A stretch of DNA of 38,352 nucleotides from an uncultured Prevotella sp. Its GTDB lineage: Bacteria; Bacteroidota; Bacteroidia; Bacteroidales; Bacteroidaceae. The stretch is taken from positions 1 through 38,352 of the forward strand of contig CAJJWN010000030.1 in assembly GCA_905196835.1 (NCBI GenBank), written 5' to 3'. Position 1 is the first letter of the stretch; each line of letters starts with the position of its first letter. Positions 24,379 through 31,824 of this stretch are shown piece by piece. The position numbers and the translations under genes were made by a program. The notes under the pieces are model-generated. The model was not told the DNA's origin, did no database searches, and was given only the letters and a program-made list of their open reading frames with translations.

Positions 24379-24386
24379 CAAAGGTA
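24379..24386 (-). promoter_or_regulatory. Probable -7 box of the FKBP cluster
   Basis: On the minus strand TACCTTTG matches TAnnTTTG, 44 bases before the start codon. No clean TTTG is found 19-21 bases upstream. Confidence 0.55.
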
Positions 24387-24429
24387 ATGTTTTTATCCGA
24401 TTACGGCGGCATTATTATGGAAATTTCAC

Positions 24430-24437
24430 TAATTTTG
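24430..24437 (+). promoter_or_regulatory. Probable -7 box of the sirtuin gene
   Basis: TAATTTTG matches TAnnTTTG and would give a leader of about 150 bases that includes the 24466-24572 hairpin. No clear -33 element is seen. Confidence 0.45.
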
Positions 24438-24465
24438 TGGGGAAGAAGTATTTATAAGGAGAAAA

Positions 24466-24572
24466 GGAGTAAGGAGAGAAGGAGTAAGTAAAAAATGACT
24501 TGCATTCAGAACTTTAACGCCTTACATATAATCCGACAAGACATTTCTACTTACTCCTTACTCCTCCACTCC
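24466..24572 (+). repeat. Long imperfect hairpin in the sirtuin leader
   Basis: Arms at 24466-24489 and 24549-24572 are inverted copies made of AGTAAGGAG-type units, with a 59-base loop. The right arm ends 21 bases before the start codon, close enough to affect ribosome access if transcribed. Confidence 0.6.
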
Positions 24573-24593
24573 TGTGTAAAAATTAGAAAGCCA

Positions 24594-25298
24594 ATGAAAA
24601 AACTTTTCGTCCTTACCGGTGCCGGAATGTCCGTAGAGAGCGGACTGAGCACCTTCCGCGACGCCGACGGCCTGTGGGAGAACTACCCCGTGGCGCGCGT
24701 CGCCACGCATGAGGCGTGGCTCGAAGACCCCGTCTACGTGAACAACTTTTACAACATGCTGCGCCGCAAGCTGCTTGAGGCCAAGCCGAACGAGGGTCAC
24801 CGCCTCGTGGCCGCGCTCGAACAGCGGTACGACGTTACCGTGGTGACGCAGAACGTTGACAACCTGCACGAGGCGGCGGGCAGCTCGCGGGTAATCCATC
24901 TGCACGGGGAACTGATGAAGACGTGCTCCAGCCGCGACGTTGACAACCCCCACTTCATACGCACCATGACGCCCGGCGACCTCGACGTGCAGCCCGGCGA
25001 GAAGGCCGGCGACGGCTCGCTGCTCAGGCCCTACATAGTGTTCTTCGGCGAGGCGGTGCCCAACATCAGCGTGGCGGCCGACTACGCGCGGCAGGCCGAC
25101 ATGTTTGTCATCATAGGCACGTCGCTCAACGTCTACCCGGCGGCGGGCCTCGTGCAGTACGCCGCGCCGCAGACGCCAATATACCTTATCGACCCCAAGC
25201 CTGTAATGGCCGCCGGGCGGCATGACGTAAGGCACATACAGAAGGGCGCGTCGGAGGGTATGCGCGAGCTGTCGGCCATCCTTCTTGGAGACGAATAG
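24594..25298 (+). CDS. Sir2-family NAD-dependent protein deacylase
   Basis: The start is set at ATG 24594 (MKKLFVLTGAGMSVESGLST), since the 33 in-frame codons before it read through the hairpin. The 234-residue product has the NAD motifs GAGMS, TFRDADGLWE, TQNVDNLHE, catalytic His104 in VIHLHGEL, FFGEAVP and IIGTSLNVYPAAGL. Only one Cys (111) lies in the zinc-ribbon region, so the four-Cys zinc site is absent. The Tyr53-x-x-Arg pair of desuccinylase-type sirtuins reads Tyr-Asn-Met-Leu, with Arg one place later. Sirtuins remove acyl groups from lysine using NAD. Which acyl group is uncertain here. Confidence 0.92.
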   Translation: MKKLFVLTGAGMSVESGLSTFRDADGLWENYPVARVATHEAWLEDPVYVNNFYNMLRRKLLEAKPNEGHRLVAALEQRYDVTVVTQNVDNLHEAAGSSRVIHLHGELMKTCSSRDVDNPHFIRTMTPGDLDVQPGEKAGDGSLLRPYIVFFGEAVPNISVAADYARQADMFVIIGTSLNVYPAAGLVQYAAPQTPIYLIDPKPVMAAGRHDVRHIQKGASEGMRELSAILLGDE

Positions 25299-25358
25299 CG
25301 GCTTGGCGTTACGCCGCTCATAACCAACTGAATTCCAACACGTTACAAACAGCCCTGC

Positions 25359-25446
25359 AAAAGGCCGTCTTTTGGCTTCCAAAAGACGGCCTTTTAGCGT
25401 GTCAAAGACGGCCTTTTGCATCGCAATCGACCGTGTTTTGAATTGA
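25359..25446. repeat. 22-base palindromic repeat array, 3 clear units plus 1 decayed
   Basis: Units start at 25359, 25381, 25403 and (diverged) 25425. Units 1 and 2 are exact reverse complements over their 15-base cores and form a perfect 15-pair stem with loop GGCTTCC, followed by more T-rich units. The array is 60 bases after the sirtuin stop and is a likely transcription end. Confidence 0.88.
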
Positions 25447-25544
25447 GAATGGATAATTGGGAATGTATAATTATGATTACCTTTGAGGGTACATAGCTAA
25501 AAGACAAATCATAATTTTCAATTTTCAATTCTCAATTCTCAATT
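25441..25544. repeat. Long AT-rich imperfect hairpin between sirtuin and OPT genes
   Basis: Arms 25441-25478 and 25507-25544 (38 bases) are inverted copies with several mismatches, built from AATTGAGAAT / ATTCTCAATT units, with a 28-base loop. It lies just before the OPT promoter. Confidence 0.65.
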
Positions 25545-25574
25545 AAAATACGCACTTAAAATATCCCTTTTCTC

Positions 25575-25605
25575 TTTACCGTGTGCGATATTTTTCTTAA
25601 TTTTG
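25575..25605 (+). promoter_or_regulatory. Promoter of the OPT transporter gene
   Basis: TTTA (25575-25578), a 19-base spacer and TAATTTTG (25598-25605) fit the Bacteroidetes pattern apart from one -33 base. The leader to the start at 25645 is about 33 bases. Confidence 0.6.
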
Positions 25606-25644
25606 CGCCAATATGCGAATTTACGGAAACAACAAACAAACATA

Positions 25645-27639
25645 ATGAAAGACATGGAAGACTTTGAAAAAGACGGAATGCGGCTGCCTGACAACGCATT
25701 CCGCGAACTGAAAGAGGGCGAGGAGTACCGCCCCGTGATGGACCCGCAGAAGGCTTACCCGGAAGTTAACGGGTGGTCGGTTACGTGGGGCGTGCTCATG
25801 ACGATGCTCTTCTCGGCCGCCGCCGCGTACTTAGGCCTGCGCGTCGGGCAGGTGTTCGAGGCCGCCATCCCCATCGCCATAATAGCCGTGGGAGTGTCAA
25901 CAGCGGCCAAGCGGCGCAACCCTCTCGGCGAGAACGTCATCATACAGAGCATCGGAGCGTGCTCCGGCGCAGTGGTGGCAGGCGCAATATTCACCCTGCC
26001 TGCCATCTACATACTTGAAGACAAGTACCCCGGCATGGGCGCGTCGTTCATCGAAATATTCCTAAGCTCGCTCCTCGGAGGCGTGCTGGGCATACTGTTC
26101 CTCATCCCGTTCCGCAAGTATTTCGTGAGCGACATGCACGGCAAGTACCCCTTCCCAGAGGCTACGGCCACGACACAGGTGCTCGTAAGCGGAGCCAAGG
26201 GCGGCCAGCAGGCCAAGCCTTTGCTGCTGGCCGGACTGGTGGGCGGACTGTATGACTTCATCGTGGCAACCTTCGGCTGGTGGAACGAGAACTTTACCAC
26301 GCGCGTAATAGGCCTCGGCGAGCAGCTGGCCGACAAGGCGAAGCTCGTATTCAAGGTCAACACCGGCGCGGCGGTGCTCGGCCTCGGCTACATAGTCGGC
26401 CTGAAGTACGCCTTCATCATCTGCTTAGGCTCGCTGGCGGTATGGTGGCTCATAGTGCCCGTAATGGCCGTTCTGTTCGACGGACAGGTGCTCAACCAGT
26501 GGGACCCGGCCATCAACACGGCCGTAGGCGACATGTCTCCGGAGCAGATTTTCACATATTACGGCAAGTACATCGGCATCGGCGGCATAGCCATGGCCGG
26601 CGTAATCGGCATCATCAACTCGTGGGGCATAATAAAGAACGCCGTCAGCCTGGCCGCACGCGAGATGCGCGGGGGCAAGAAAGACGGCAAGCAAGTGCTC
26701 CGCACGCAGCGCGACATACCCTTCAAAGTCATCGCCATAGGCGCGATAGTCACCCTTCTGGTAGTCTTCCTGTTCTTCTGGATGGGCGTGATGAAGGGCA
26801 ACATTCTTTTCGCCACGGTCGGCATACTGCTCGTTGCGGTAATAGCCTTCCTCTTCACAACCGTCGCCGCCAACGCAATAGCCATCGTCGGGACCAACCC
26901 CGTGTCGGGTATGACGCTCATGACGCTCATCCTCGCCTCCGTAGTCATGGTGGCCGTAGGACTTAAAGGCACGGGAGGCATGGTGGCCGCGCTCATCATG
27001 GGCGGCGTGGTATGCACCGCGCTGTCAATGTCGGGAGCGTTCATCACCGATTTGAAAATAGGCTACTGGCTCGGCACAACGCCCAAGAAGCAGGAGACTT
27101 GGAAGTTTCTCGGCACGCTGGTGTCGGCCGCTACCGTGGGCGGAGTGATGCTCCTGCTCGACAAGACATACGGATTCGCCAGCGGACAGCTGGCCGCTCC
27201 GCAGGCCAACGCCATGGCCGCGGTAATCGACCCGTTGATGAACGGCGTGGGCGCACCCTGGATTCTCTACGGCATCGGCGCCCTCATAGCCATCATATTG
27301 ACGCTTTGCAAAGTGCCTGCGCTGGCCTTCGCCCTCGGCATGTTCATCCCCATTGAGCTTAACATACCGCTACTCGTGGGCGGAGCTATCAACTGGTACG
27401 TGACATCACGCTCCAAAAACGCCGACGAGAACAAGGCACGCGGCGAGAAAGGCACGCTCATCGCCAGCGGCTTCATTGCCGGAGGAGCACTCATGGGAGT
27501 GGTTAGCGCGCTGCTGCGCTTCGCCGACGTCAACCTCGTAAACGCCGAATGGCTGGCTAATCCGCTGTCAGAGGTCTGCGCGCTCGTGGCTTACGCCCTG
27601 CTCATCACTTACTTTATAAAAGCAACAAAGAAAAGGTGA
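25645..27639 (+). CDS. OPT-family oligopeptide transporter
   Basis: The start is taken at ATG 25645 (MKDMEDFEKDGMRLPDNAFR) and not at the in-frame TTG at 25603, which overlaps the promoter box. The 664-residue protein is almost entirely membrane helices; about fifteen hydrophobic stretches can be counted. Recognisable family blocks are GLRVGQVFEAAIPIAIIAVG, NVIIQSIGACSGAVVAGAIF, KYPFPEATATTQVL and ATVAANAIAIVGTNPVSGMT-like segment around 26860-26920. Bacterial OPT members import peptides or metal chelates by proton coupling. Its place next to peptide-processing genes (M28, C26/M19) fits peptide uptake, but that is inference. Confidence 0.93.
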   Translation: MKDMEDFEKDGMRLPDNAFRELKEGEEYRPVMDPQKAYPEVNGWSVTWGVLMTMLFSAAAAYLGLRVGQVFEAAIPIAIIAVGVSTAAKRRNPLGENVIIQSIGACSGAVVAGAIFTLPAIYILEDKYPGMGASFIEIFLSSLLGGVLGILFLIPFRKYFVSDMHGKYPFPEATATTQVLVSGAKGGQQAKPLLLAGLVGGLYDFIVATFGWWNENFTTRVIGLGEQLADKAKLVFKVNTGAAVLGLGYIVGLKYAFIICLGSLAVWWLIVPVMAVLFDGQVLNQWDPAINTAVGDMSPEQIFTYYGKYIGIGGIAMAGVIGIINSWGIIKNAVSLAAREMRGGKKDGKQVLRTQRDIPFKVIAIGAIVTLLVVFLFFWMGVMKGNILFATVGILLVAVIAFLFTTVAANAIAIVGTNPVSGMTLMTLILASVVMVAVGLKGTGGMVAALIMGGVVCTALSMSGAFITDLKIGYWLGTTPKKQETWKFLGTLVSAATVGGVMLLLDKTYGFASGQLAAPQANAMAAVIDPLMNGVGAPWILYGIGALIAIILTLCKVPALAFALGMFIPIELNIPLLVGGAINWYVTSRSKNADENKARGEKGTLIASGFIAGGALMGVVSALLRFADVNLVNAEWLANPLSEVCALVAYALLITYFIKATKKR

Positions 27640-27748
27640 GAAGGTGAGAAAGTGAGAAGGTAAGAAACAAACAAAACAAGAAGGTGAGAAAGACTGCTGC
27701 ATTTCAGCATTTCTTTCTCACCTTCTCACTTTCTCACCCTCTCACCTT
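27633..27748. repeat. Long hairpin of GTGAGAAG units between OPT and gyrB genes
   Basis: Arms of about 35 bases (27633-27667 and 27714-27748) consist of repeated GGTGAGAA and its complement TTCTCACC, with a loop of about 46 bases. It starts inside the last codons of the OPT gene and ends just before the gyrB stop, so it may act as a shared terminator for the two convergent genes. Confidence 0.7.
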
Positions 27749-27752
27749 AACA

Positions 27753-29726
27753 TCATGCGTCGATGTTTGCGTAGGTGGCGTTCTGCTCTATAAACTGGCG
27801 GCGCGGCTCCACATCGTCGCCCATGAGCATTGAAAATATCTCGTCGGCCTCGGCCGCGTTCTCGATGGTTACCTGCTTCAGGAGGCGCGTCTCGGGGTTC
27901 ATGGTGGTCTCCCAAAGCTGCTCCGGGTTCATCTCGCCAAGACCTTTGTACCGCTGGGTGTGTATGCTCTTGCCGTCGTCTACGCCATCCCCGTACTTGT
28001 CGAGGAACGCCTGGCGCTGCTGGTCGGTGTAACAGTATTCCTTAACCTTGTTCTTATACGTGCAGAGGTAAAGCGGCGGAGTGGCTATATACAGGTGGCC
28101 TTCCTGTATCACCTTGGGCATGAAGCGGTAGAAGAGCGTCATTATGAGGGTGTCGATGTGCGAACCATCGACGTCGGCGTCGGTCATTATGATGATTTTG
28201 TCGTAACGCAGCTTGTCGATGTTGGCCTCCTTGTCGTCCTCGCCGTCAACGCCGAAGCGCACGCCGATGCTCTGTATGATGTTCATTACCGACTCGCTCT
28301 CGAACACCTTGTGCCACATCACCTTCTCAACGTTCAGGATTTTGCCCCTCAAAGGCAGTATGGCCTGCGTGAAGCGGTTGCGTCCCTGCTTGGCGGAGCC
28401 GCCCGCGGAGTCTCCCTCGACAAGGAAAATCTCACACTCCTTGGGGTCTTTGTTCGAGCAGTCGGCCAGCTTTCCGGGCAGTCCACCGCCGCTCATGGGG
28501 TTCTTGCGCTGCACGCTTTCGCGGGCCTTACGTGCCGCGATGCGCGCCGTAGCGGCAAGTATGACCTTGTCGCATATCATCTTGGCCTCTTTCGGATGTT
28601 CTTCGAGGTAGTATGAAAGAGCCTCAGATACGGCCTGGCGCACGGCTCCCGTCACCTCGCTGTTGCCCAGCTTGGTCTTCGTCTGACCCTCAAACTGCGG
28701 CTCGGCCACCTTGATTGAAATTACGGCGGTCAGTCCTTCGCGGAAGTCTTCGCCAGCGATTTCGATTTTGGCCTTCTCGATTTGCTTCGATATTGCCGGG
28801 TCGTTGTCGGCGTACTTCTTAAGAGTCGAGGTCAGAGCCATGCGGAAGCCCACGAGGTGTGTGCCTCCCTCTATGGTGTTGATGTTGTTTACGTAAGAGT
28901 GGATGTTCTCCGAATAGTCGGTGTTGTACATCACGGCCACTTCGATTGGTATGCCCTGCTTCTCGGTCTTGAGGTAGATTACGTCGTCGAAGAGGTGCGT
29001 GCGGTGGCGGTCGATGTAGCGGACGAACTCCTTGAGGCCGTCAACGGCGTGAAAGACCTCCTGCTTCGTCTTGCCTTCCTCGTCGGGACGGAGGTCGGTA
29101 AGCGTGATTTTTATGCCGGCGTTGAGGTATGCCAGCTCGCGCATACGCTTGGCTATGATGTCGTATTTATAGACGGTCGTGGTGAAAATCGTGGGGTCCG
29201 GCCAGAACTGCTGGCGCGTTCCGCGCAGCTCGGTCTCGCCTACTACCTTGACGGGATAGAGCGGTTTGCCCTTCTCATACTCCTGCTGGTAGATTTTGCC
29301 GTCGCGGAACACCTGCGACATCATGCGCGTTGACAGGGCGTTGACGCACGACACGCCCACGCCGTGAAGGCCGCCCGACACCTTGTAGGAGCCTTTGTCG
29401 AACTTGCCTCCGGCGTGGAGCACGGTCATTACGACCTCAAGGGCCGACTTGTGCAGCTTCTTGTGCTCGTCAACGGGTATGCCTCGGCCGTTGTCCTGCA
29501 CGGTTATCGAGTTGTCCTCGTTGATTGTTACTTCTATATGGGTACAATATCCGGCCATGGCCTCGTCGATAGAGTTGTCCACGGTCTCGTTGACCAGATG
29601 GTGCAGACCTTTCTCGCTGATGTCGCCAATGTACATCGCAGGGCGCTTGCGCACGGCCTCAAGCCCCTCAAGCACCTGGATGTTACTGGCCGAATAATTG
29701 TTCTCGTTGTTATGAATTTCTGCCAT
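27753..29726 (-). CDS. gyrB: DNA gyrase subunit B
   Basis: The start is set at ATG 29726 (MAEIHNNENNYSASNIQVLE); an in-frame TTG two codons earlier is less likely. The 657-residue protein has the GHKL ATPase with RKRPAMYIGDISEKGLHHLV, NSIDEA, DNGRGIPVD and GGLHGVGVS, then the transducer, and the TOPRIM part with EGDSAGGSAKQGR and MTDADVDGSHI. It ends with IHTQRYKGLGEMNPEQLWET and a short tail. With GyrA it introduces negative supercoils using ATP. GyrB is preferred over ParE because of QRYKGLGEMNPEQLW(E/D)TTM and the length. It is a single gene here, convergent with the OPT gene. Confidence 0.93.
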   Translation of the reverse strand: MAEIHNNENNYSASNIQVLEGLEAVRKRPAMYIGDISEKGLHHLVNETVDNSIDEAMAGYCTHIEVTINEDNSITVQDNGRGIPVDEHKKLHKSALEVVMTVLHAGGKFDKGSYKVSGGLHGVGVSCVNALSTRMMSQVFRDGKIYQQEYEKGKPLYPVKVVGETELRGTRQQFWPDPTIFTTTVYKYDIIAKRMRELAYLNAGIKITLTDLRPDEEGKTKQEVFHAVDGLKEFVRYIDRHRTHLFDDVIYLKTEKQGIPIEVAVMYNTDYSENIHSYVNNINTIEGGTHLVGFRMALTSTLKKYADNDPAISKQIEKAKIEIAGEDFREGLTAVISIKVAEPQFEGQTKTKLGNSEVTGAVRQAVSEALSYYLEEHPKEAKMICDKVILAATARIAARKARESVQRKNPMSGGGLPGKLADCSNKDPKECEIFLVEGDSAGGSAKQGRNRFTQAILPLRGKILNVEKVMWHKVFESESVMNIIQSIGVRFGVDGEDDKEANIDKLRYDKIIIMTDADVDGSHIDTLIMTLFYRFMPKVIQEGHLYIATPPLYLCTYKNKVKEYCYTDQQRQAFLDKYGDGVDDGKSIHTQRYKGLGEMNPEQLWETTMNPETRLLKQVTIENAAEADEIFSMLMGDDVEPRRQFIEQNATYANIDA

Positions 29727-29751
29727 TTTCAAGTTAGTGTATATTGACTTG

Positions 29752-29783
29752 CAAAAGTACGCAAAAAAAACAACATGGCGAAA
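29752..29783 (-). promoter_or_regulatory. Promoter of gyrB
   Basis: On the minus strand TACTTTTG (29759-29752) matches TAnnTTTG. TTTC (29783-29780), 20 bases upstream, is a possible -33 element with one mismatch. The leader is about 20 bases. Confidence 0.6.
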
Positions 29784-29807
29784 TTTTAATTCTTAAAAAC
29801 TATTTCT

Positions 29808-29905
29808 TAGCAGACGAGGGACGAGCAGACAAGAGACGAGGGACAAGTTGACAAGCAGACGGTCCGTTTTCTCACCTTCTCACCTCCCCTCCTTCTCACC
29901 TCTCC
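29808..29905. repeat. Purine-rich simple repeats between gyrB and GH66 genes
   Basis: The stretch has repeated GACGAGGGACGAGCAGACAA-like units, then TTCTCACC-type units like those of the hairpin after the OPT gene. Unlike the other gaps no inverted partner of the first half is seen. Together with the promoter of gyrB and the 22-base array this accounts for the 312-base gap. Confidence 0.55.
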
Positions 29906-29933
29906 GTAATCCGTTGACTGTCAGGCAGTTTGC

Positions 29934-30021
29934 AAAAGGCCGTCTTTCGCCTTCCAAAAGACCGCCTTTTGCACGCTAAAAGGCCGCCTTTTGACGTGCA
30001 AAAGACGGCCTTTCGTGAAAC
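29934..30021. repeat. 22-base palindromic repeat array, 4 units
   Basis: Units start at 29934, 29956, 29978 and 30000. They alternate between AAAAGGCC- and AAAAGACC/GACGG-type cores. The array ends 17 bases after the GH66 stop (minus strand), consistent with a transcript end. The sequence before unit 1, CTGTCAGGCAGTTTGC, is nearly the same as before the array at 38025. Confidence 0.9.
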
Positions 30022-30038
30022 AGGTAAAAAGTACAGGA

Positions 30039-31820
30039 TTATTCAATTACTATCATCGTCCAGTATTTCAGCGACGGCAGGGTGAACGTAACCTCGCCTC
30101 CGGCCTGCTTGAAGGGCAGTTCCTGCATTGCGCCTCCAAGCGCGTCGGGCGTAGCCACCCATATCTTATTGACCTTAGCGGCAGCCTTCATGCGCAGCGG
30201 CAGCCCCTCAACGAGGCGCGGCTCGGGCATGGTGCCGTTCATGTCGCGCCAGCTAAGCTGGTCGGCATCCATGAAGTTGAGCAGGTGTACCACCTTCCTT
30301 TCGCCCACCTGGCGGGCGAACGTGGTGACGTTGCCCAATGCCGGCGGCCACGCGGCCACCTTTACGTCAGACGTGGAGCTTACCCCGGCCTCGGTCTCAG
30401 AGCCTCCGCCACGCAGCAGGTTCTGGTAGGCGGTCATGAAGTCGTAGTAACGCACGATGGCATCACGAAGCTCCTGGCTCATCGTAAGGTTGTTGTTGGG
30501 GAAGTATTCCTTGCACAGCATGTGGTCGCCAAGCTCGAGGTGCGAGCCTCCGAGGGCGAACATCACGGCGTCGGCGAGCAGCACTCCGGGGGTGTTGAAC
30601 TCGCCCTGGTTGTCCGCCTTGGTGTAGTTCATGTATGCTGCGAACACCGTCTGAAGCTCGTGGCGGCCGTAAAGCTCGTTGTTGTGGATGACATCGCGCA
30701 GCGAGCTGAACGACGCCTCGCTGTCCCACAACTCGTTGTAAAGGAAGTCAACATCCCCCTGCGCTATCGAGTAAGTGCCGTAGCTGCTCACCGCGTTCAT
30801 CACGAGCCGCTTCGACGGGTGGCGCTCCTTCATGGCCTTTACAAACGACTCGTAGCCCCGTTGCAGGTTGGCCTTGCCGCCGTCGAAGGTGTACAGGTTG
30901 CCGCGGTCGCCCAACTGGTCGATTTGGTAGCCGTCAAAATCGAAGTTGGCGTACACGTCGTCGTTCCTGTCGCCTATGTACTGCTGCCACTCCTTGTTGG
31001 CCGGGTCAACGAGGAAGATGTCGCTCTTCCACCCGTCGGGCAGGTCGTGAGAGTCTTTTGTTGTATGCTTGGTGTCCTTGAACAGGTACCATTCCTCCTT
31101 GACTCCGTCCTCGGCGGCGTCTGAGAGCGCACCGAAGCAGAGGTTGTAGAACATTGCCTTCATGCCGTAAGCGTGCTGCACGTCGATGTATTTCTTGATT
31201 ACCGACGTGTAAACGTCGCGGTTGGCAATGTCCTTATACACCTCGTCAAGCTGCTCGCGGGTGCCGCCGAGCGGCCAGTGGTGCTTGTTGTGCCAGTCCT
31301 GGAACTGCACTCCGTTGATGTGGCAGCGGTTGAGGAAGGCCATTTCCTGCTCTATTACGCCGTCGGCGGTCTTCGAAGCGTCGAACGTAGCCACGAAGCC
31401 GTAACGCGGGAAGCGCGTCCAGTCGCTCGAAACGTCAACGCCGATGGTGCCGAGCACGGTCTCCGAGCCGTCGCCTTCGGTGCGGTAAACGTCAACGAGG
31501 TAGCCGGTGAAGTCGGTGTCGGGCGCGGTCCACGTCCACGTCTGGCCGCCGGCGGCCTGCTCGCCGACAACCTCAGAACCGTTACGGTAACGCACCTTGG
31601 CGTCTGCCGGGATTGCGCCCGTGGCGGTGAAGGTCACCGTCTCACCGGGCTTGTAGCACGCCTTGTCGGTAGACAGGCTTACGGTGAGGTCGGCGTTCAC
31701 CTTCACCACGTTGGTAACTTCGCCCGTAATGTCCACTTCGGGCTTTGCCGTTACGTTGTCGTCGTCGCTGCACGACCACATGGCCAGCAGCGCAACGACC
31801 GAATATATCAGTTTTCTCAT
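30039..31820 (-). CDS. GH66 dextranase-like lipoprotein
   Basis: The 593-residue protein has a lipobox MWSC (Cys17), an N-terminal beta domain (about residues 40-130: TVSLSTDKACYKPGETVTF), a TIM-barrel and a C-terminal beta domain. The barrel carries FDFDGYQIDQLGDRG, with Asp301 as expected nucleophile, and DVDFLYNELWD, with Glu363 as expected acid/base, as in GH66. It also has MKAMFYNLCFG and RLVMNAVSSYG. GH66 enzymes cut alpha-1,6-glucans (dextran) inside the chain or make cyclic isomaltosaccharides; the insert typical of the cyclising type is not obvious, so endodextranase is more likely. It is the last gene of the SusC-SusD-SusE/F operon, only 4 bases after its neighbour, and probably sits on the cell surface. 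Confidence 0.9.
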   Translation of the reverse strand: MRKLIYSVVALLAMWSCSDDDNVTAKPEVDITGEVTNVVKVNADLTVSLSTDKACYKPGETVTFTATGAIPADAKVRYRNGSEVVGEQAAGGQTWTWTAPDTDFTGYLVDVYRTEGDGSETVLGTIGVDVSSDWTRFPRYGFVATFDASKTADGVIEQEMAFLNRCHINGVQFQDWHNKHHWPLGGTREQLDEVYKDIANRDVYTSVIKKYIDVQHAYGMKAMFYNLCFGALSDAAEDGVKEEWYLFKDTKHTTKDSHDLPDGWKSDIFLVDPANKEWQQYIGDRNDDVYANFDFDGYQIDQLGDRGNLYTFDGGKANLQRGYESFVKAMKERHPSKRLVMNAVSSYGTYSIAQGDVDFLYNELWDSEASFSSLRDVIHNNELYGRHELQTVFAAYMNYTKADNQGEFNTPGVLLADAVMFALGGSHLELGDHMLCKEYFPNNNLTMSQELRDAIVRYYDFMTAYQNLLRGGGSETEAGVSSTSDVKVAAWPPALGNVTTFARQVGERKVVHLLNFMDADQLSWRDMNGTMPEPRLVEGLPLRMKAAAKVNKIWVATPDALGGAMQELPFKQAGGEVTFTLPSLKYWTMIVIE

Positions 31821-31824
31821 GGTC

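Noticed and set aside
29991..31124. 377-codon plus-strand frame opposite the GH66 gene
   Set aside because: It reads through the 22-base repeat array and is antisense to a clear enzyme gene.
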